Assembly: GCA_021208685.1 (NCBI GenBank)
Contig: JAJOJJ010000045.1
Span: forward strand, 62,001-126,000
Length of the DNA stretch: 64,000 nucleotides
Source of the DNA: Saccharospirillaceae bacterium
Lineage (GTDB): Bacteria; Pseudomonadota; Gammaproteobacteria; Pseudomonadales; Oceanobacteraceae
Direction of reading: 5' to 3'
Made by a program: the position numbers and the translations under genes. Of the stretch, positions 50,801 to 59,866 are shown piece after piece. The stretch's first letter is position 1. The number at the start of each line of letters is the position of its first letter. Under the pieces are notes generated by a model. That model saw nothing but the letters and a program-made list of their open reading frames with translations, did no database searches and was not told where the DNA came from.

Positions 50801-52893
50801 ACATACCAGCCGCGGTTGCTGGAATAACGCCAGTGGTAACGGCGATTCTGATTTATTAACCGTACCTGCAGATGATCGGCTGCCAGTTTTTCACCCCTAG
50901 CGTTGGTTTTAACCAGTTCAAATTCGGCCTGAGAGTTGTGGGCTGCGCGGTCACCAAACAACGGACGGATACCAACCAGCTCGTTGCCTGGCAATACGCG
51001 GGCCACATGGCGGCGCACTACCGGGCGGCCACCGGATTCAAACAGACTGCCGGTAACGGTAACCGCCAGCGGCGATTTAGCCTCACTCCAGCGGGAGTCC
51101 ATTGTCAGTGTCAGCTTACCGTTTTGATCCAGAACCGCACCGTTCTCAATAAACTGCTGATTCCAGTCGGTTTCACGCACATTGCCAAAATGGAAATCCG
51201 GCCATTGTTCAAACGGATGCGCCAGGGGCGATACACGGATGCTGGCATCAAAACGGTTACCCGCCGCCGGAGCCCCGTAGAGATATTCGCCCAGCAGCGG
51301 AATATTCAGAGGCTCACGGGGATTAAAATAGCGGGGGGTATTGTCTCCGGGATTAAACGTCAGCTTCAGACGCTCAGGCATAAAGTCTTCGACTTTAAAC
51401 GAATACACCACGCGGTTTTTACTCACGCCTTCAACTTCTAAGCGCCAGTTACCGGTCTGGGCATCGGCAGCTAACGGATAGTCATACTGATAATAGCCAC
51501 CGGCTGCTGGCTGCCAGTTAATGTCTTTCACTTTCTGACCATCCGGGCGAATGATGCGGCCTTTTAATGGCCGTGAATTAACGGCTTTGCCATCGTCATC
51601 ACGCAATAACGCACTGAAGGTTGCCGTCTCACCGCCACGGTAAATATCACGCGGCGCATAAATAAAGAGTTCGGCACTGCTGTACGGACGGTCGGCCAGA
51701 CGGAAATCGGATAAATCCAGCGCCGGAGTATTTAAATTCACCAGACTGACGGATTCATTTTTTCGTACCACCAGCACCTGACCGTACTCTGTTTTACGGC
51801 GCACGCTGACGCGTCCTGCTGCGCTGCTGGTTGCCTCAAAGGCAACACTGCCATTGCTGTTTAACAGCTGAACCTGCGCACCTTCGACCGGTTCCGGGCT
51901 GCCCAGAGTATTCAGATAGACATCAAAGCCATTGCCGTAATTGCGGATATGTACGCCGATATCGGTCACCATAAAATAGGTTACAGCGAGTTGGTTATCG
52001 TACTGACCGGGACGCGCCATTACCGCCAGATAGACACCCGGTTCACGCAGCGCCGGAATATCCTGCAGCGGTAAATTAATCTGGCGGCGTTTGTTGCGCT
52101 CAGCCGGTAAAGTAAAGCGGCCTTCGTGAACCAACTCGGTGAACTGTGGCAACTCATCCAAACGGTAATAGCTTTCGCTCTGGCCACGGTTTTTCCAGTT
52201 AAGCAAACGCACCAGCTGATCAGCATTCACCCGGTGAAAAGCCACATTGGCTTCGCTGACGTTTAAGGCATACAGCGGCAGACCGGTATGCAGATTGAAT
52301 GGTAAGAAATGGCCATTACTGGCAAAAGCCAGGCTGGCACTCAGAGAACCGAACTGAATATCACCACGACTGGGTTTGTGCAGGGTTTCACCATTAATGG
52401 CGCGGATACCGGCATCGATGGTAACCCAGTAACGGTTATCGGGCTCAACACGCTCAAAATACGCAGTGCGGCCATCGTCCGATAAAATCCAGCCGCCACT
52501 GACCGGCTCGCGCTTGCTGTTTTCCAGTTCGCGTTCAACCAGTAAATACCCCTGAAAATTTTTGCTGCCATCCAGCGGCACCGAAAAAGTGACGCCAATC
52601 GCGCTGCCATCGTCGTAATTCTGCTCACTGATATCCGCCACCTGCAGCGGTACACCGGCGTACAATTCAGCCGTTGTCAGTGACTCGCCTGATGTCTTTG
52701 CCTCTGCCGGGGCTTTTGCCTCTGCGAGTGCGACCGATTCTGCCGGACGGGCTTCGCCAGCCTGATCGCGCAGCGGCTCACTGACCGCCGGAGCAGAACT
52801 GGCTGACGGGCTGCCGGTATCATTATCGCTGCACCCGACAAGCATAAAAACAGAGGAAATAATGGCAACAAGCGCCAGACGTAGGCTGATCAT
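47878..52893 (-). CDS. yfhM: Bacterial alpha-2-macroglobulin lipoprotein (YfhM/ECAM type)
   Basis: 1671-residue periplasmic protease trap. Signal peptide with lipobox LVGC (Cys21), so it is anchored as a lipoprotein. A Ser/Ala/Glu-rich linker, then a string of MG beta domains (macroglobulin-type phrases such as IYAPRDIYRGGETATFSALLRD), the bait-region area near FGSLEQEVTIAAP, and the thioester motif YPYGCLEQ at about residue 1196, followed by the helical thioester domain. Family knowledge: it traps host or phage proteases and works with PBP1C, which repairs the cell wall; the two genes are nearly always adjacent, as here (41 bp apart at most). Good AAGGA before the ATG. Here the partner is frameshifted. 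Confidence 0.92.
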   Translation of the reverse strand: MISLRLALVAIISSVFMLVGCSDNDTGSPSASSAPAVSEPLRDQAGEARPAESVALAEAKAPAEAKTSGESLTTAELYAGVPLQVADISEQNYDDGSAIGVTFSVPLDGSKNFQGYLLVERELENSKREPVSGGWILSDDGRTAYFERVEPDNRYWVTIDAGIRAINGETLHKPSRGDIQFGSLSASLAFASNGHFLPFNLHTGLPLYALNVSEANVAFHRVNADQLVRLLNWKNRGQSESYYRLDELPQFTELVHEGRFTLPAERNKRRQINLPLQDIPALREPGVYLAVMARPGQYDNQLAVTYFMVTDIGVHIRNYGNGFDVYLNTLGSPEPVEGAQVQLLNSNGSVAFEATSSAAGRVSVRRKTEYGQVLVVRKNESVSLVNLNTPALDLSDFRLADRPYSSAELFIYAPRDIYRGGETATFSALLRDDDGKAVNSRPLKGRIIRPDGQKVKDINWQPAAGGYYQYDYPLAADAQTGNWRLEVEGVSKNRVVYSFKVEDFMPERLKLTFNPGDNTPRYFNPREPLNIPLLGEYLYGAPAAGNRFDASIRVSPLAHPFEQWPDFHFGNVRETDWNQQFIENGAVLDQNGKLTLTMDSRWSEAKSPLAVTVTGSLFESGGRPVVRRHVARVLPGNELVGIRPLFGDRAAHNSQAEFELVKTNARGEKLAADHLQVRLINQNRRYHWRYSSNRGWYVETSEREFNELTLTRSIRAGHTEKLALPVSFGRYRLEITDKSTGLISSMTFDAGEDWYWYWEDAQDAEQGARPDKVVLALDKAAYAAGDVAQLKVVPPAAGETLVLVETNQLLWSARITTPAEGATLNIPVDESWNRHDIYISALHLQPADNKQRITPTRSVGLMHLKLDREPRRLNIALDAPQKWTPNQRVVTEVKITDSHGAAVNHAWVTLAAVDVGVLSITDFKTPDAFAWFFSPRRYLVDMYDMYSHLIGLNNNRIATQRFGGDAPELSRGGKKARAEVQIVSLFSGQVAVNNGVARIPLQLPDFNGRLRLMALAFDDERFGSLEQEVTIAAPVVTQLSLPRFVAVGDETSVALDVTNLSGEQQVLNLQFSLSGPAVVRDNTPLTQQLTLADGEKHTLLLPLRAEFPEGQIDIGLQLTGAGDYSLTQSWKLNSRAAHPALTKKKQMVLQPGERLVLDGSEMAGWIPQSLEALISVNNRVNLNPRSQLEYLLRYPYGCLEQSLSSTYPWIYATPDQLSDLGLKNSTGRQRESALDSGMDRIVKRQMNHGGYGLWSNHDDDEQHWLTAYAGDFLTDAQDEGVRVDADVLRKTLSRLQEYLRGRGNFSERWNDRPELYRQIYQSYAAYVLARHKKASLSDIRRLAGEARLDLPALPLLHLALAAKLQGDEPLSEQLMEKLKTVQREEHYYLGDYGSRVRDTAQVVRLLLQYRQQQSFALSRAEALARMLERRTYLSTQERNAVFMAAVQLDRVPGDEWRGELSMGSVLKTLQQAGEFNLLESGSSLRDGITLSNTSSDPLFATLMYQGHSKLAPPAESNGVSIQRRYFTTDGQAIIPDDGALRMNVGDLMLVQLEVKADKRRPDLLLVDLLPAGLELENQNLSASIKLDEINIDTQPVAEWQRRSRISHQEYRDDRYVAAIDANSYSTTRVFYLVRAVTPGNYQVPVPLVEDMYDPEIRALGATPDILFVTQP

Positions 52894-53174
52894 GATGTAG
52901 TCCTTAGAAATACCCTTTACCGGGGCGGTAATCCGTTATGCACTGGCTGCTGACTGAGCAGAGCTGCCGTCCTGAAAACGGCAGAAGCCGCTTTATTGAT
53001 AGGCCGCGAAGTATATCCGAGGGTTCCGCCGCCTTCATCTGAAAAATCCGCCATGTTCAGCCGCCACCAGAGTTACTGCACCACTGTGCCCTGCATTCTC
53101 GGCCTGTCCGGTTGATCTGCCTGAGCCGCATGAACATCGGCGGTCTATAGTGATAGCAGTGTCTGCCAACACCC

Positions 53175-54437
53175 ATGAAATACGCCCTGATATCAACGAC
53201 TCTGAGATGGATTGTGCCTTACATCACCGCTCTCCGCCCGGCAGCCTTGCCACTGATGGCTATCCTCAGCGCCTGGCTGTGCCTTCCTTTTATGCCACGC
53301 TGGTATGCCGAGTACGGATTCCTGTTGCAGTTACTGCCCTACGGTCTGGGTATGCTGCTGTTATTACTGGCGCAGCTGTTTAATCAGGGCCGCATCGGCC
53401 AGATGACCCTTCTGACGCTGGCAACCTACGCACTGATACAGCAGCGCTTGCAGGTTCAGCTGAGTGATGCAGACGCCTACTGGTTGTTCTTCTGGCTGTG
53501 TTTGCTCTGGCCACTCAATGCAGCCGGTATCCGCTACCTGCCGGAACGGCGACCGCTATCGGTTGGCGGCCTGATATTCCCTGTCATTCTCGGCCTGCAG
53601 TTTCTGGCGCTGGCAGCGCTGAGCATCAGCGATGGCTACAGCGCCAGCATTGCCTGGACGGCAAGCTTCCGCGAACAGGCCAGTGCAGGCCTGTTGCCTC
53701 TTCCCGCCTGGATCAGCTTTACCCTGGGCGCCGCGCTGATGGTTAACCGCCTGCCACGCCAGAGCGAAACCGTGCTGGCACTGCTGGCGGTGTTGCTGCT
53801 GCACGGTGGGTTGTTTTACCGGCTGGATGCGAGCCAGATTTCGGTGCTGGTCAGCATTGTTTCACTGCTTTTGTTATTCGCCACCCTGCTGATCAACAAC
53901 CACCATCTGGCCTTTATTGACGAACTCACCGGCCTGCCCGGTCGGCGGGCACTGATGAATGACCTGAAACATCGTCATGGGCACTATTTGCTGGTGATGG
54001 CGGATATCGATCACTTCAAACAATTCAACGATACCCATGGCCATGATGTCGGCGACGAAGTGCTGCGTCTGGTCGCCGCACAACTGAACAAAACCCGTGG
54101 TGGCGGACGTGCTTACCGTTACGGGGGCGAAGAATTCACACTGATCTTTCCGTCATCCGGACTGAGTGAATGCCTGCCTTTTATCGAGGCAACCCGCGAG
54201 CGCATCGCCAGCTATCCACTGGCTGTCCGCAACCGTCAGCAACGACCTGACAACCAGCGTCAGGGGCAAAAAAAGCGTGGTCAGAACAACCGCCGTAACA
54301 TGCTGACGATCACCATGAGCTTTGGTGTTGCACGGCGTAACCGTGGTGAAACCATTGAAGACGTTATGAAGCGCGCCGACAACGCGCTGTACAAAGCCAA
54401 AGAAAATGGCCGTAACCGGGTGGAACAGGCGAAATAG
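53175..54437 (+). CDS. Membrane-bound diguanylate cyclase (GGDEF)
   Basis: 420 residues; residues 1-250 hold about seven hydrophobic helices without a recognised sensor family, and residues about 255-418 a GGDEF domain: DELTGLPGRRAL, DIDHFKQFNDTHGHDVGDEVL and the active-site RYGGEEF (about 316-322). It should make c-di-GMP from GTP. The product-inhibition I-site (RxxD) is degenerate: the matching residues are RGGG. A basic insert (QRPDNQRQGQKKRGQNNRR) precedes the last strand. The start ATG has no Shine-Dalgarno. It diverges from yfhM over 281 bp, which contains a CTGCCGT/ACGGCAG hairpin at 52964-52984. Confidence 0.88.
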   Translation: MKYALISTTLRWIVPYITALRPAALPLMAILSAWLCLPFMPRWYAEYGFLLQLLPYGLGMLLLLLAQLFNQGRIGQMTLLTLATYALIQQRLQVQLSDADAYWLFFWLCLLWPLNAAGIRYLPERRPLSVGGLIFPVILGLQFLALAALSISDGYSASIAWTASFREQASAGLLPLPAWISFTLGAALMVNRLPRQSETVLALLAVLLLHGGLFYRLDASQISVLVSIVSLLLLFATLLINNHHLAFIDELTGLPGRRALMNDLKHRHGHYLLVMADIDHFKQFNDTHGHDVGDEVLRLVAAQLNKTRGGGRAYRYGGEEFTLIFPSSGLSECLPFIEATRERIASYPLAVRNRQQRPDNQRQGQKKRGQNNRRNMLTITMSFGVARRNRGETIEDVMKRADNALYKAKENGRNRVEQAK

Positions 54438-54487
54438 AGCAGGATCAGCGGTATGATACGCGCTGATTCTGGCAGCCTGTAATCCGC

Positions 54488-55123
54488 ATGAATAAAGAAA
54501 AGCGTATTGAAATATTCTCCCGTCTGAAGGCCGAAAACCCACATCCGGAAACCGAACTGGAATACAGCACCCCATTCGAGCTGCTGATTGCCGTGCTGCT
54601 TTCAGCTCAGGCCACCGATGTCAGCGTTAATAAAGCCACACGCAAGCTTTATCCGGTAGCCAATACCCCGGAAAGCATCCTCGCGCTGGGCGAAGAGGGT
54701 TTAAAGCAGTACATCAAAACCATCGGTCTGTTTAACAGTAAAGCCAAAAACGTCATCAGGCTGTGCGGGATTCTGCTTGAACAGCACGGCGGCGAAGTGC
54801 CGCAAACCCGTGAAGCCCTGGAAGCCTTGCCCGGCGTCGGACGTAAAACCGCCAACGTCGTGCTGAATACCGCCTTTGGGCAACCGACCATTGCGGTCGA
54901 TACCCATATTTTCCGCGTCTCTAACCGCACAAACATTGCGCCAGGTAAAAATGTTGATGAAGTGGAACAACGCCTTATGCGTGTTGTGCCGAAAGAATTT
55001 CAGCTCGACGCCCACCACTGGCTGATCCTGCATGGCCGTTATGTCTGCGTGGCACGCAAACCGAAATGCGGCGCCTGCATCATCGAAGACCTGTGCGAAT
55101 TTAAACAGAAAACATCCGATTAG
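54488..55123 (+). CDS. nth: Endonuclease III
   Basis: 211-residue DNA glycosylase/AP lyase for oxidised pyrimidines. Helix-hairpin-helix LPGVGRKTANVV with catalytic Lys120, catalytic Asp138 in VDTH, and the [4Fe-4S] cysteines Cys187, Cys194, Cys197 and Cys203, at the same numbers as in E. coli. Followed 9 bp later by gloA. Confidence 0.97.
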   Translation: MNKEKRIEIFSRLKAENPHPETELEYSTPFELLIAVLLSAQATDVSVNKATRKLYPVANTPESILALGEEGLKQYIKTIGLFNSKAKNVIRLCGILLEQHGGEVPQTREALEALPGVGRKTANVVLNTAFGQPTIAVDTHIFRVSNRTNIAPGKNVDEVEQRLMRVVPKEFQLDAHHWLILHGRYVCVARKPKCGACIIEDLCEFKQKTSD

Positions 55124-55132
55124 GAGCAAACT

Positions 55133-55534
55133 ATGCGACTGCTGCACACCATGCTGCGCGTCGGCGATATGGACCGCGCCATTGAGTTTTACACCAAAGT
55201 GCTTGGCATGACCCTGCTGCGCAAGCACGACAATGAAGAGTACCAGTACACCCTGGCGTTTATCGGTTACCAGCCGGAAAGCGAAGGCGCTGTGCTGGAG
55301 CTGACCTATAACTGGGGCACCCGCGAATACGAACTGGGCAGCGCTTACGGCCATATCGCCATCGAGGTCGACAACGCCGCCAATGCCTGCGAACGTATCC
55401 GCAACCATGGCGGCAAGATTGTGCGCGAAGCCGGCCCGGTTAAAGGCGGCACCACCGTGATTGCCTTTGTTGAAGATCCGGATGGTTATAAGATCGAACT
55501 GATCGAGAAACGCACGGACGCGCATAATTTCTGA
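55133..55534 (+). CDS. gloA: Lactoylglutathione lyase (glyoxalase I)
   Basis: 133 residues; converts the methylglyoxal-glutathione hemithioacetal to lactoylglutathione. Metal ligands His5, Glu56 (VLELTYNWG), His73 (YGHIAIEV) and Glu121 (YKIELIE) agree with the Ni-dependent bacterial class, and the short length lacks the insert of the Zn class. AGGAG before the ATG. Likely co-transcribed with nth. Confidence 0.95.
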   Translation: MRLLHTMLRVGDMDRAIEFYTKVLGMTLLRKHDNEEYQYTLAFIGYQPESEGAVLELTYNWGTREYELGSAYGHIAIEVDNAANACERIRNHGGKIVREAGPVKGGTTVIAFVEDPDGYKIELIEKRTDAHNF

Positions 55535-55873
55535 ACGGCGGCACCTTCTATGGCACAGGGCTGGTAGCGGAGTTGCTACCTTTAGCCACACCTGCACGGC
55601 AACGGCAAGACACGACCAGACGGAGCTGGTCGGCATACTCCGGACGATGACGCTGCACACCATCCAACAACAGCGGTTGCCGCTTCTTCAGTGACGACTG
55701 CCGGTGTCGGGCGTCACCCCGGCCCTAGAAAAATCGTTGCGTATGGTCGTCATCAGGCCAGTGAAAAGGCTGATCAACCGGGCTTTGCTGTCATTTTGGG
55801 TGCAGAAGTTTAGTCGTGAACGCCTGTAACAGCAGACATGCTGCAAATAGTTGCCAAACTGCCTTGCTAAGGC
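55535..55873. other. Non-coding region after gloA
   Basis: First part of the 551-bp gap before the cold-shock gene. A 126-codon minus-strand frame (55688-56068) has no recognisable product and covers the csp promoter, so I leave it out. I see no clear terminator or repeat. Confidence 0.5.
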
Positions 55874-55902
55874 TTGGTAAGCCGGAATAAGTAAGATACT
55901 AT
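55874..55902 (+). promoter_or_regulatory. Candidate cold-shock gene promoter
   Basis: TTGGTA, 17-nt spacer, TACTAT (overlapping TATAAA). It would give a 5' leader of about 175 nt, near the length known for cspA-type thermosensor leaders. A short GTGCAGGT tandem repeat lies just after it (about 55912-55928). Confidence 0.4.
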
Positions 55903-56085
55903 AAATGTGCCTGTGCAGGTGTGCAGGTGTGTTGGCGAGTGCTCCATATTCGTAAGATATGCAGGATACTGGTCGATAGCGGCATTTATTGATTGTCTTC
56001 CCGGTTCGCCGGCCAGTATCGATGAAAATGCCAGAAGATATAGCAAGGCCGATCGTTGATTGGCGCATTACTCAGGAAATAAAGC

Positions 56086-56295
56086 ATGGCAAATTTAGTT
56101 CAAGGCACCGTCAAGTGGTTCAATGACGAAAAAGGTTTCGGCTTCATCGAGCAGGAATCTGGCAAAGATGTATTCGTACATTTCAGTGCTATCAACGGCG
56201 GTGGTCGTAAGACTCTGCAAGAAGGCCAGAAAGTAACTATGGAAGTTACTACTGGTCAGAAAGGCCCACAGGCGGAAAACGTAACTCCTCTGTAA
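56086..56295 (+). CDS. cspA: Cold-shock protein
   Basis: 69-residue single CSD protein, an RNA chaperone. RNP1 KGFGFIE and RNP2 VFVHF are intact, with [12 protein letters not shown] at the start. AGGAAA before the ATG. The long leader suggests the usual post-transcriptional cold control. The exact paralogue name (cspA, cspD, cspE, capA) cannot be fixed. Confidence 0.93.
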   Translation: MANLVQGTVKWFNDEKGFGFIEQESGKDVFVHFSAINGGGRKTLQEGQKVTMEVTTGQKGPQAENVTPL

Positions 56296-56342
56296 GCTTT
56301 TCAGCCTGGTCTGATCTCCGGATCAGACTGAGCATCTTCTGG

Positions 56343-56382
56343 CAGCCCACATTCACTCCGGTGTCTGTGGGCTGTTTCATTT
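56343..56382 (+). terminator. Terminator after the cold-shock gene
   Basis: CAGCCCACA and TGTGGGCTG pair over a 14-nt loop, followed by TTTCATTT. A second perfect stem without T-run (GTCTGATC-TCCG-GATCAGAC) lies just before it, near 56308-56327. Confidence 0.65.
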
Positions 56383-56504
56383 CTGGTCTGCCATTACGTT
56401 TGCCCGCAATATCGGATTCCGATAGCCATGTCTGGCACGCTGAACGGTTTCCTGTGCGCCAGAACCTGTTAATCTTAAGCGATTATCTGCTGACGTTGAC
56501 GGCC

Positions 56505-57068
56505 ATGATCGATCAAGGCGAATTTTTTGATATTCCCAGCCCCTGTCGCCGTATCTGCGAACTGAATAACCGCGGCTACTGCAAAGGCTGCTTCCGCAGT
56601 CGAGACGAGCGCCTTTACTGGAATCAGTTCACCACCTTCCAGAAGCAACTGGTCGTTAATCTGTGTGAAAAGCGCCGTCTTAAAGTGCTCAGCGCAAAAC
56701 AGGCAACGCCCGTTGTCGCTGAAGAAGAAATCTCAATACAACAGCCTGATCTGTTTAACGCCGCAGTAAATACCAGTCCGGCAGAAGAAACCCATCTGTT
56801 GCAAACGATCACACCGCAATCTGAAACTGAGCAAGCGGATGAAAGCGGAATGAGAGCAGCAACCGTGCCGACCTCTGAGAGCAAGAGCGTCACGGAACAG
56901 GCGGAAAATACTGATGAATCTGCTATGGGTCAGACAAAGCGTCTGTTTGCGGACCAGGGCGACGTAAAGAATGAAAGCCTGAAAGAAAAAACACCCGCTG
57001 AAAAAACCGCCAATGCGCAGTCAGGACCACGCAAAGATGACGGTTCTCAGCTGGATATGTTCCGCTGA
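56505..57068 (+). CDS. DUF1289 protein with long disordered tail
   Basis: 187 residues from ATG 56505; the track start at 56361 falls inside the preceding terminator. The DUF1289 domain occupies residues about 9-60: SPCRRICELNNRGYCKGCFRSRDE, with four cysteines likely to bind metal, and W-x-Q-F after them. Function of the family is unknown. The remaining 120 residues are Glu/Ser/Thr/Ala-rich and probably disordered, ending LDMFR, which is shared by some DUF1289 proteins. It meets the hyi stop codon with no gap. Confidence 0.75.
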   Translation: MIDQGEFFDIPSPCRRICELNNRGYCKGCFRSRDERLYWNQFTTFQKQLVVNLCEKRRLKVLSAKQATPVVAEEEISIQQPDLFNAAVNTSPAEETHLLQTITPQSETEQADESGMRAATVPTSESKSVTEQAENTDESAMGQTKRLFADQGDVKNESLKEKTPAEKTANAQSGPRKDDGSQLDMFR

Positions 57069-57863
57069 TCAGGAACAAAGGGCGACATTAACCGCCAGAT
57101 CGCGCTTCCATTGCATCGTCATCGATGTTGCCCGCGTTGGTCTGTATTCCGCGCCGACCCAACCTTTATAGCCGGACGTTTCAATACAGCGGAAGATGGC
57201 CGGAAAATCCAGCGTGCCACTGCCAGGCTCACCGCGTTTCGGTATATCGGCGAACTGAATGTGACCAATCTGAGCCGCGTGCAGGTTTATAAAATCGCAG
57301 ATGTTATGGCCCATAAGTGCCATGTGATAAATATCAAACTGCGCCTTAATAGCCGGATGGTTCAGCTCGGCAATAATATCCAGCATCTGCTGGCCGGTTG
57401 AAATTAAAAACCCCGGCATATCGCGGGTATTAATCGCCTCAAAGGTAGTGGTAATACCAAAAGGTGCCAGGCTTTCCGCGGTTTTCAGTAAATTCTTTTT
57501 AAATGTATCAAGGTAAAAAATGCGTTTATTCTCATCATTGCAACGCCCTGGCAGTACATTCACACAGGAGACTTTTAACGCCCGCGCATAGTACAGACAC
57601 TCGACCATTGCGGCGGCATATTCAGCGGTCTTTCCCGGCACAGCCGCCAGTCCTTCACCGCCGTCCATTAAATCACCGGCCGGAACATTAATCAGTACGC
57701 AGCGCAGATCATTATCAACCAGCGCCCGCTGAATCTTTTCTATCGGAGTGTCGTAAGGGAACTGGATTTCTACCGCTCCAAAACCATCATTATGCGCTGC
57801 CGCAAAACGCTGCAAAAAAGGCAGCTCAGTGTACATCAGGGACAGGTTTGCGGTGAGTTTCAC
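57069..57863 (-). CDS. hyi: Hydroxypyruvate isomerase family protein
   Basis: 264-residue TIM-barrel sugar isomerase. GFGAVEIQFPYD, VNVLPG, metal-binding Glu in TFEAINTRDMPGF, QFDIYHMALMGHN, and GHIQFADIPKRGEPGSGTLDF are characteristic of Hyi. It interconverts hydroxypyruvate and tartronate semialdehyde. GTG start overlapping the stop of the reductase gene (GTGA). Confidence 0.9.
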   Translation of the reverse strand: MKLTANLSLMYTELPFLQRFAAAHNDGFGAVEIQFPYDTPIEKIQRALVDNDLRCVLINVPAGDLMDGGEGLAAVPGKTAEYAAAMVECLYYARALKVSCVNVLPGRCNDENKRIFYLDTFKKNLLKTAESLAPFGITTTFEAINTRDMPGFLISTGQQMLDIIAELNHPAIKAQFDIYHMALMGHNICDFINLHAAQIGHIQFADIPKRGEPGSGTLDFPAIFRCIETSGYKGWVGAEYRPTRATSMTMQWKRDLAVNVALCS

Positions 57864-58741
57864 CCTTGTTTCTCCGTATACATAGTGACCAGAGTGCAGG
57901 GATCCTTTTCTGCATTACCCTGGCTTGCGTGCAGACGCATCAGCTCTGCACCCAATCCGGCCATTGGGATGGCACTTTTCATTATTCTGGCCAGATCATT
58001 GGCCATATCCAGGTCTTTCAGCAGCGTTTTTACATGCCACTTAACAGGGTCAAAATCACGCCCGGCCATACGCGACCCGGTCAGTTGCAAAGGCACAGAA
58101 TCCGCAAATCCACCTTTCAAAGCAGCCGGAATCTGCGCGGCATCAACACCGGCTTTTTCCGCCAGAGCCATGACTTCAGCCATGACCAGTACATTGCAGC
58201 TTACCAGCATCTGGTTACAGATTTTGGTTACCTGACCAGCCCCCACCGGCCCCATATGGGTAACCCGTTGCGACAGTGATGCCAGAATGGGGCGAACAGA
58301 ATCAATGAGTTCTTTATCTCCGCCAGCCATAACCGCCAGCGTGCCCTGCTCTGCACCGGCCACACCACCGGAAACCGGAGCATCGATCCAGTGCATGCCG
58401 CAAGCTGACTGCAAACGCTCAGCCATCCGCCGCGTTGCTGCTGGTTCAATGCTGGAAAAATCAATCAGTATCTGTCCTGCGCGGGCATGCGCAGCAATGC
58501 CGTCATCGGCAAAAACAAGCGCCTCAACCGCTGCGGTGTCGGTCACACAAAGCATGATGACATCACTGTCTTTAACCAACTGCGCCACGGAATCAGCAAC
58601 ACGGGCTCCCGCCTGACGCGCGGCGGCTGTTTTGCCGGGATTGCGGTTCCAGACACGGACGGAGTACCCCGCTGCCAAAAGACGCAGACTCATAGGTACG
58701 CCCATCAGTCCCATGCCAATAAAGCCGATTCGTTGCTGCAT
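57860..58741 (-). CDS. glxR: 2-Hydroxy-3-oxopropionate (tartronate semialdehyde) reductase
   Basis: 293-residue beta-hydroxyacid dehydrogenase. Rossmann GFIGMGLMGVPM, DAPVSGGVAGAEQGTLAVMAGG substrate signature, GAGQVTKICNQM with the catalytic Lys, and KDLDMA. It reduces tartronate semialdehyde to glycerate. Upstream GGGAG. With hyi it forms the usual glyoxylate-assimilation pair; glyoxylate carboligase (gcl) is not in the window. garR is an equivalent name. Confidence 0.88.
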   Translation of the reverse strand: MQQRIGFIGMGLMGVPMSLRLLAAGYSVRVWNRNPGKTAAARQAGARVADSVAQLVKDSDVIMLCVTDTAAVEALVFADDGIAAHARAGQILIDFSSIEPAATRRMAERLQSACGMHWIDAPVSGGVAGAEQGTLAVMAGGDKELIDSVRPILASLSQRVTHMGPVGAGQVTKICNQMLVSCNVLVMAEVMALAEKAGVDAAQIPAALKGGFADSVPLQLTGSRMAGRDFDPVKWHVKTLLKDLDMANDLARIMKSAIPMAGLGAELMRLHASQGNAEKDPCTLVTMYTEKQG

Positions 58742-58964
58742 AAATATTCTCCCGAGTCGTCCAATAATATCAAAGACTTAGCGTTGCTGTATGTGGATTT
58801 ATTGGCGCTTTTCGCCTTTTATGCGACATTTTTTCTGTCTCGATACAGCACTATTCTCCCGCCGGGACAGATTCACAAAATTACAATAAAGAACCTTCCC
58901 GGATTACCCGTTCCGCATTCATCGCCTATGCTTTATCTCAGTGAAACCCAAAGGAAGTATAACT

Positions 58965-59792
58965 ATGAGCATGGCTAACATTTTCGCTGAATCCCAGACA
59001 CTGCCGCATATTCCGCGTGTTGTGCAGGAGTTAATTGAAAGTTTCCAGGACGAAGACGTTAACGTTGATAATATCAGCAATAAAGTGGCCCTGGATCAGG
59101 CTCTCACCGCGAAGGTTCTTCGCCTGGCCAATTCTGCCCATTATGGCGTATCCAGAACCGTCTCGAACCCGCACGATGCCATTATGCTGCTCGGCTTTAA
59201 TACATTACGCACGATGGTGCTTGCATCCGGAGTGACAAGTGCATTCAAGGCTCCGGAAGGATTTGACCAGCGCCAGTTCTGGCATGACTCCTTCGCTGTT
59301 GGTGCATTATCCAAGTGGATTGCCGCTTATGTGAAGGATTGCGACCGCGAAACAGCATTTACCTGCGGCATGCTGCATTCCATCGGCATACTGCTGATGC
59401 ATATGGTAATTGCTGAAAAAATCAAGAGCATTGATAACGCAGTGGCCATGGGCGGAAAGCGTCATTCACTGGAAAACAGCTTACTGGGTTTCAACTACGC
59501 GGACGTCGGTGCCGAACTGGCGAAGCGCTGGAAGTTTCCGGAAGAGATGCAACAGGCGATCCTGCAGCAGGATTATGCTGAAACCGATCAGCCCTATTCC
59601 AAACTGGCCGGTGTGATCTACATTGCCAAATACCTGAACGATGCGCACAAAAAAGACTGGAGTGACGAGCAGATTATTGAACAGTTTCCCGCATCTGCTG
59701 CGGAAGCCATTGGTCTGGATACGGCCCGCGCATTCAATGATCTTGATAAAACCAGTTCACTGGAATCCGGCCTCGACGGACTGCTCGAATAA
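58965..59792 (+). CDS. HDOD domain protein
   Basis: 275 residues from ATG 58965, which has AAGGAAG upstream (track start eight codons earlier). HDOD pattern: LPHIPRVVQELIESF, ISNKVALDQALTAKVLRLANSAHYG, ISN-like GFNTLRTMVLASGV, and FWHDSFAVGALSKWIA with CGMLHSIGILLMH. HDOD proteins lack the metal HD pair and act as signalling or scaffold modules, often with c-di-GMP or sensory proteins. No partner gene adjacent. A long inverted repeat follows. Confidence 0.88.
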   Translation: MSMANIFAESQTLPHIPRVVQELIESFQDEDVNVDNISNKVALDQALTAKVLRLANSAHYGVSRTVSNPHDAIMLLGFNTLRTMVLASGVTSAFKAPEGFDQRQFWHDSFAVGALSKWIAAYVKDCDRETAFTCGMLHSIGILLMHMVIAEKIKSIDNAVAMGGKRHSLENSLLGFNYADVGAELAKRWKFPEEMQQAILQQDYAETDQPYSKLAGVIYIAKYLNDAHKKDWSDEQIIEQFPASAAEAIGLDTARAFNDLDKTSSLESGLDGLLE

Positions 59793-59808
59793 TTGTGTCG
59801 TCATCCGA

Positions 59809-59849
59809 CCAATCAATATAACGCGCATACACGCTTTAATATTGATTGG
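59809..59849. terminator. Long inverted repeat after the HDOD gene
   Basis: CCAATCAATAT and ATATTGATTGG (perfect 11-bp arms, 19-nt loop) between convergent genes. T-run is weak, so terminator function is probable but not certain. Confidence 0.45.
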
Positions 59850-59866
59850 CCGTTTGTATTGGTCAG

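Noticed and set aside
54701-55663. 320-codon minus-strand frame over nth and gloA
   Set aside because: Both sense genes are certain; no motif in the shadow frame.
55688-56068. 126-codon minus-strand frame before cspA
   Set aside because: No recognisable product and it covers the probable cold-shock promoter and leader.
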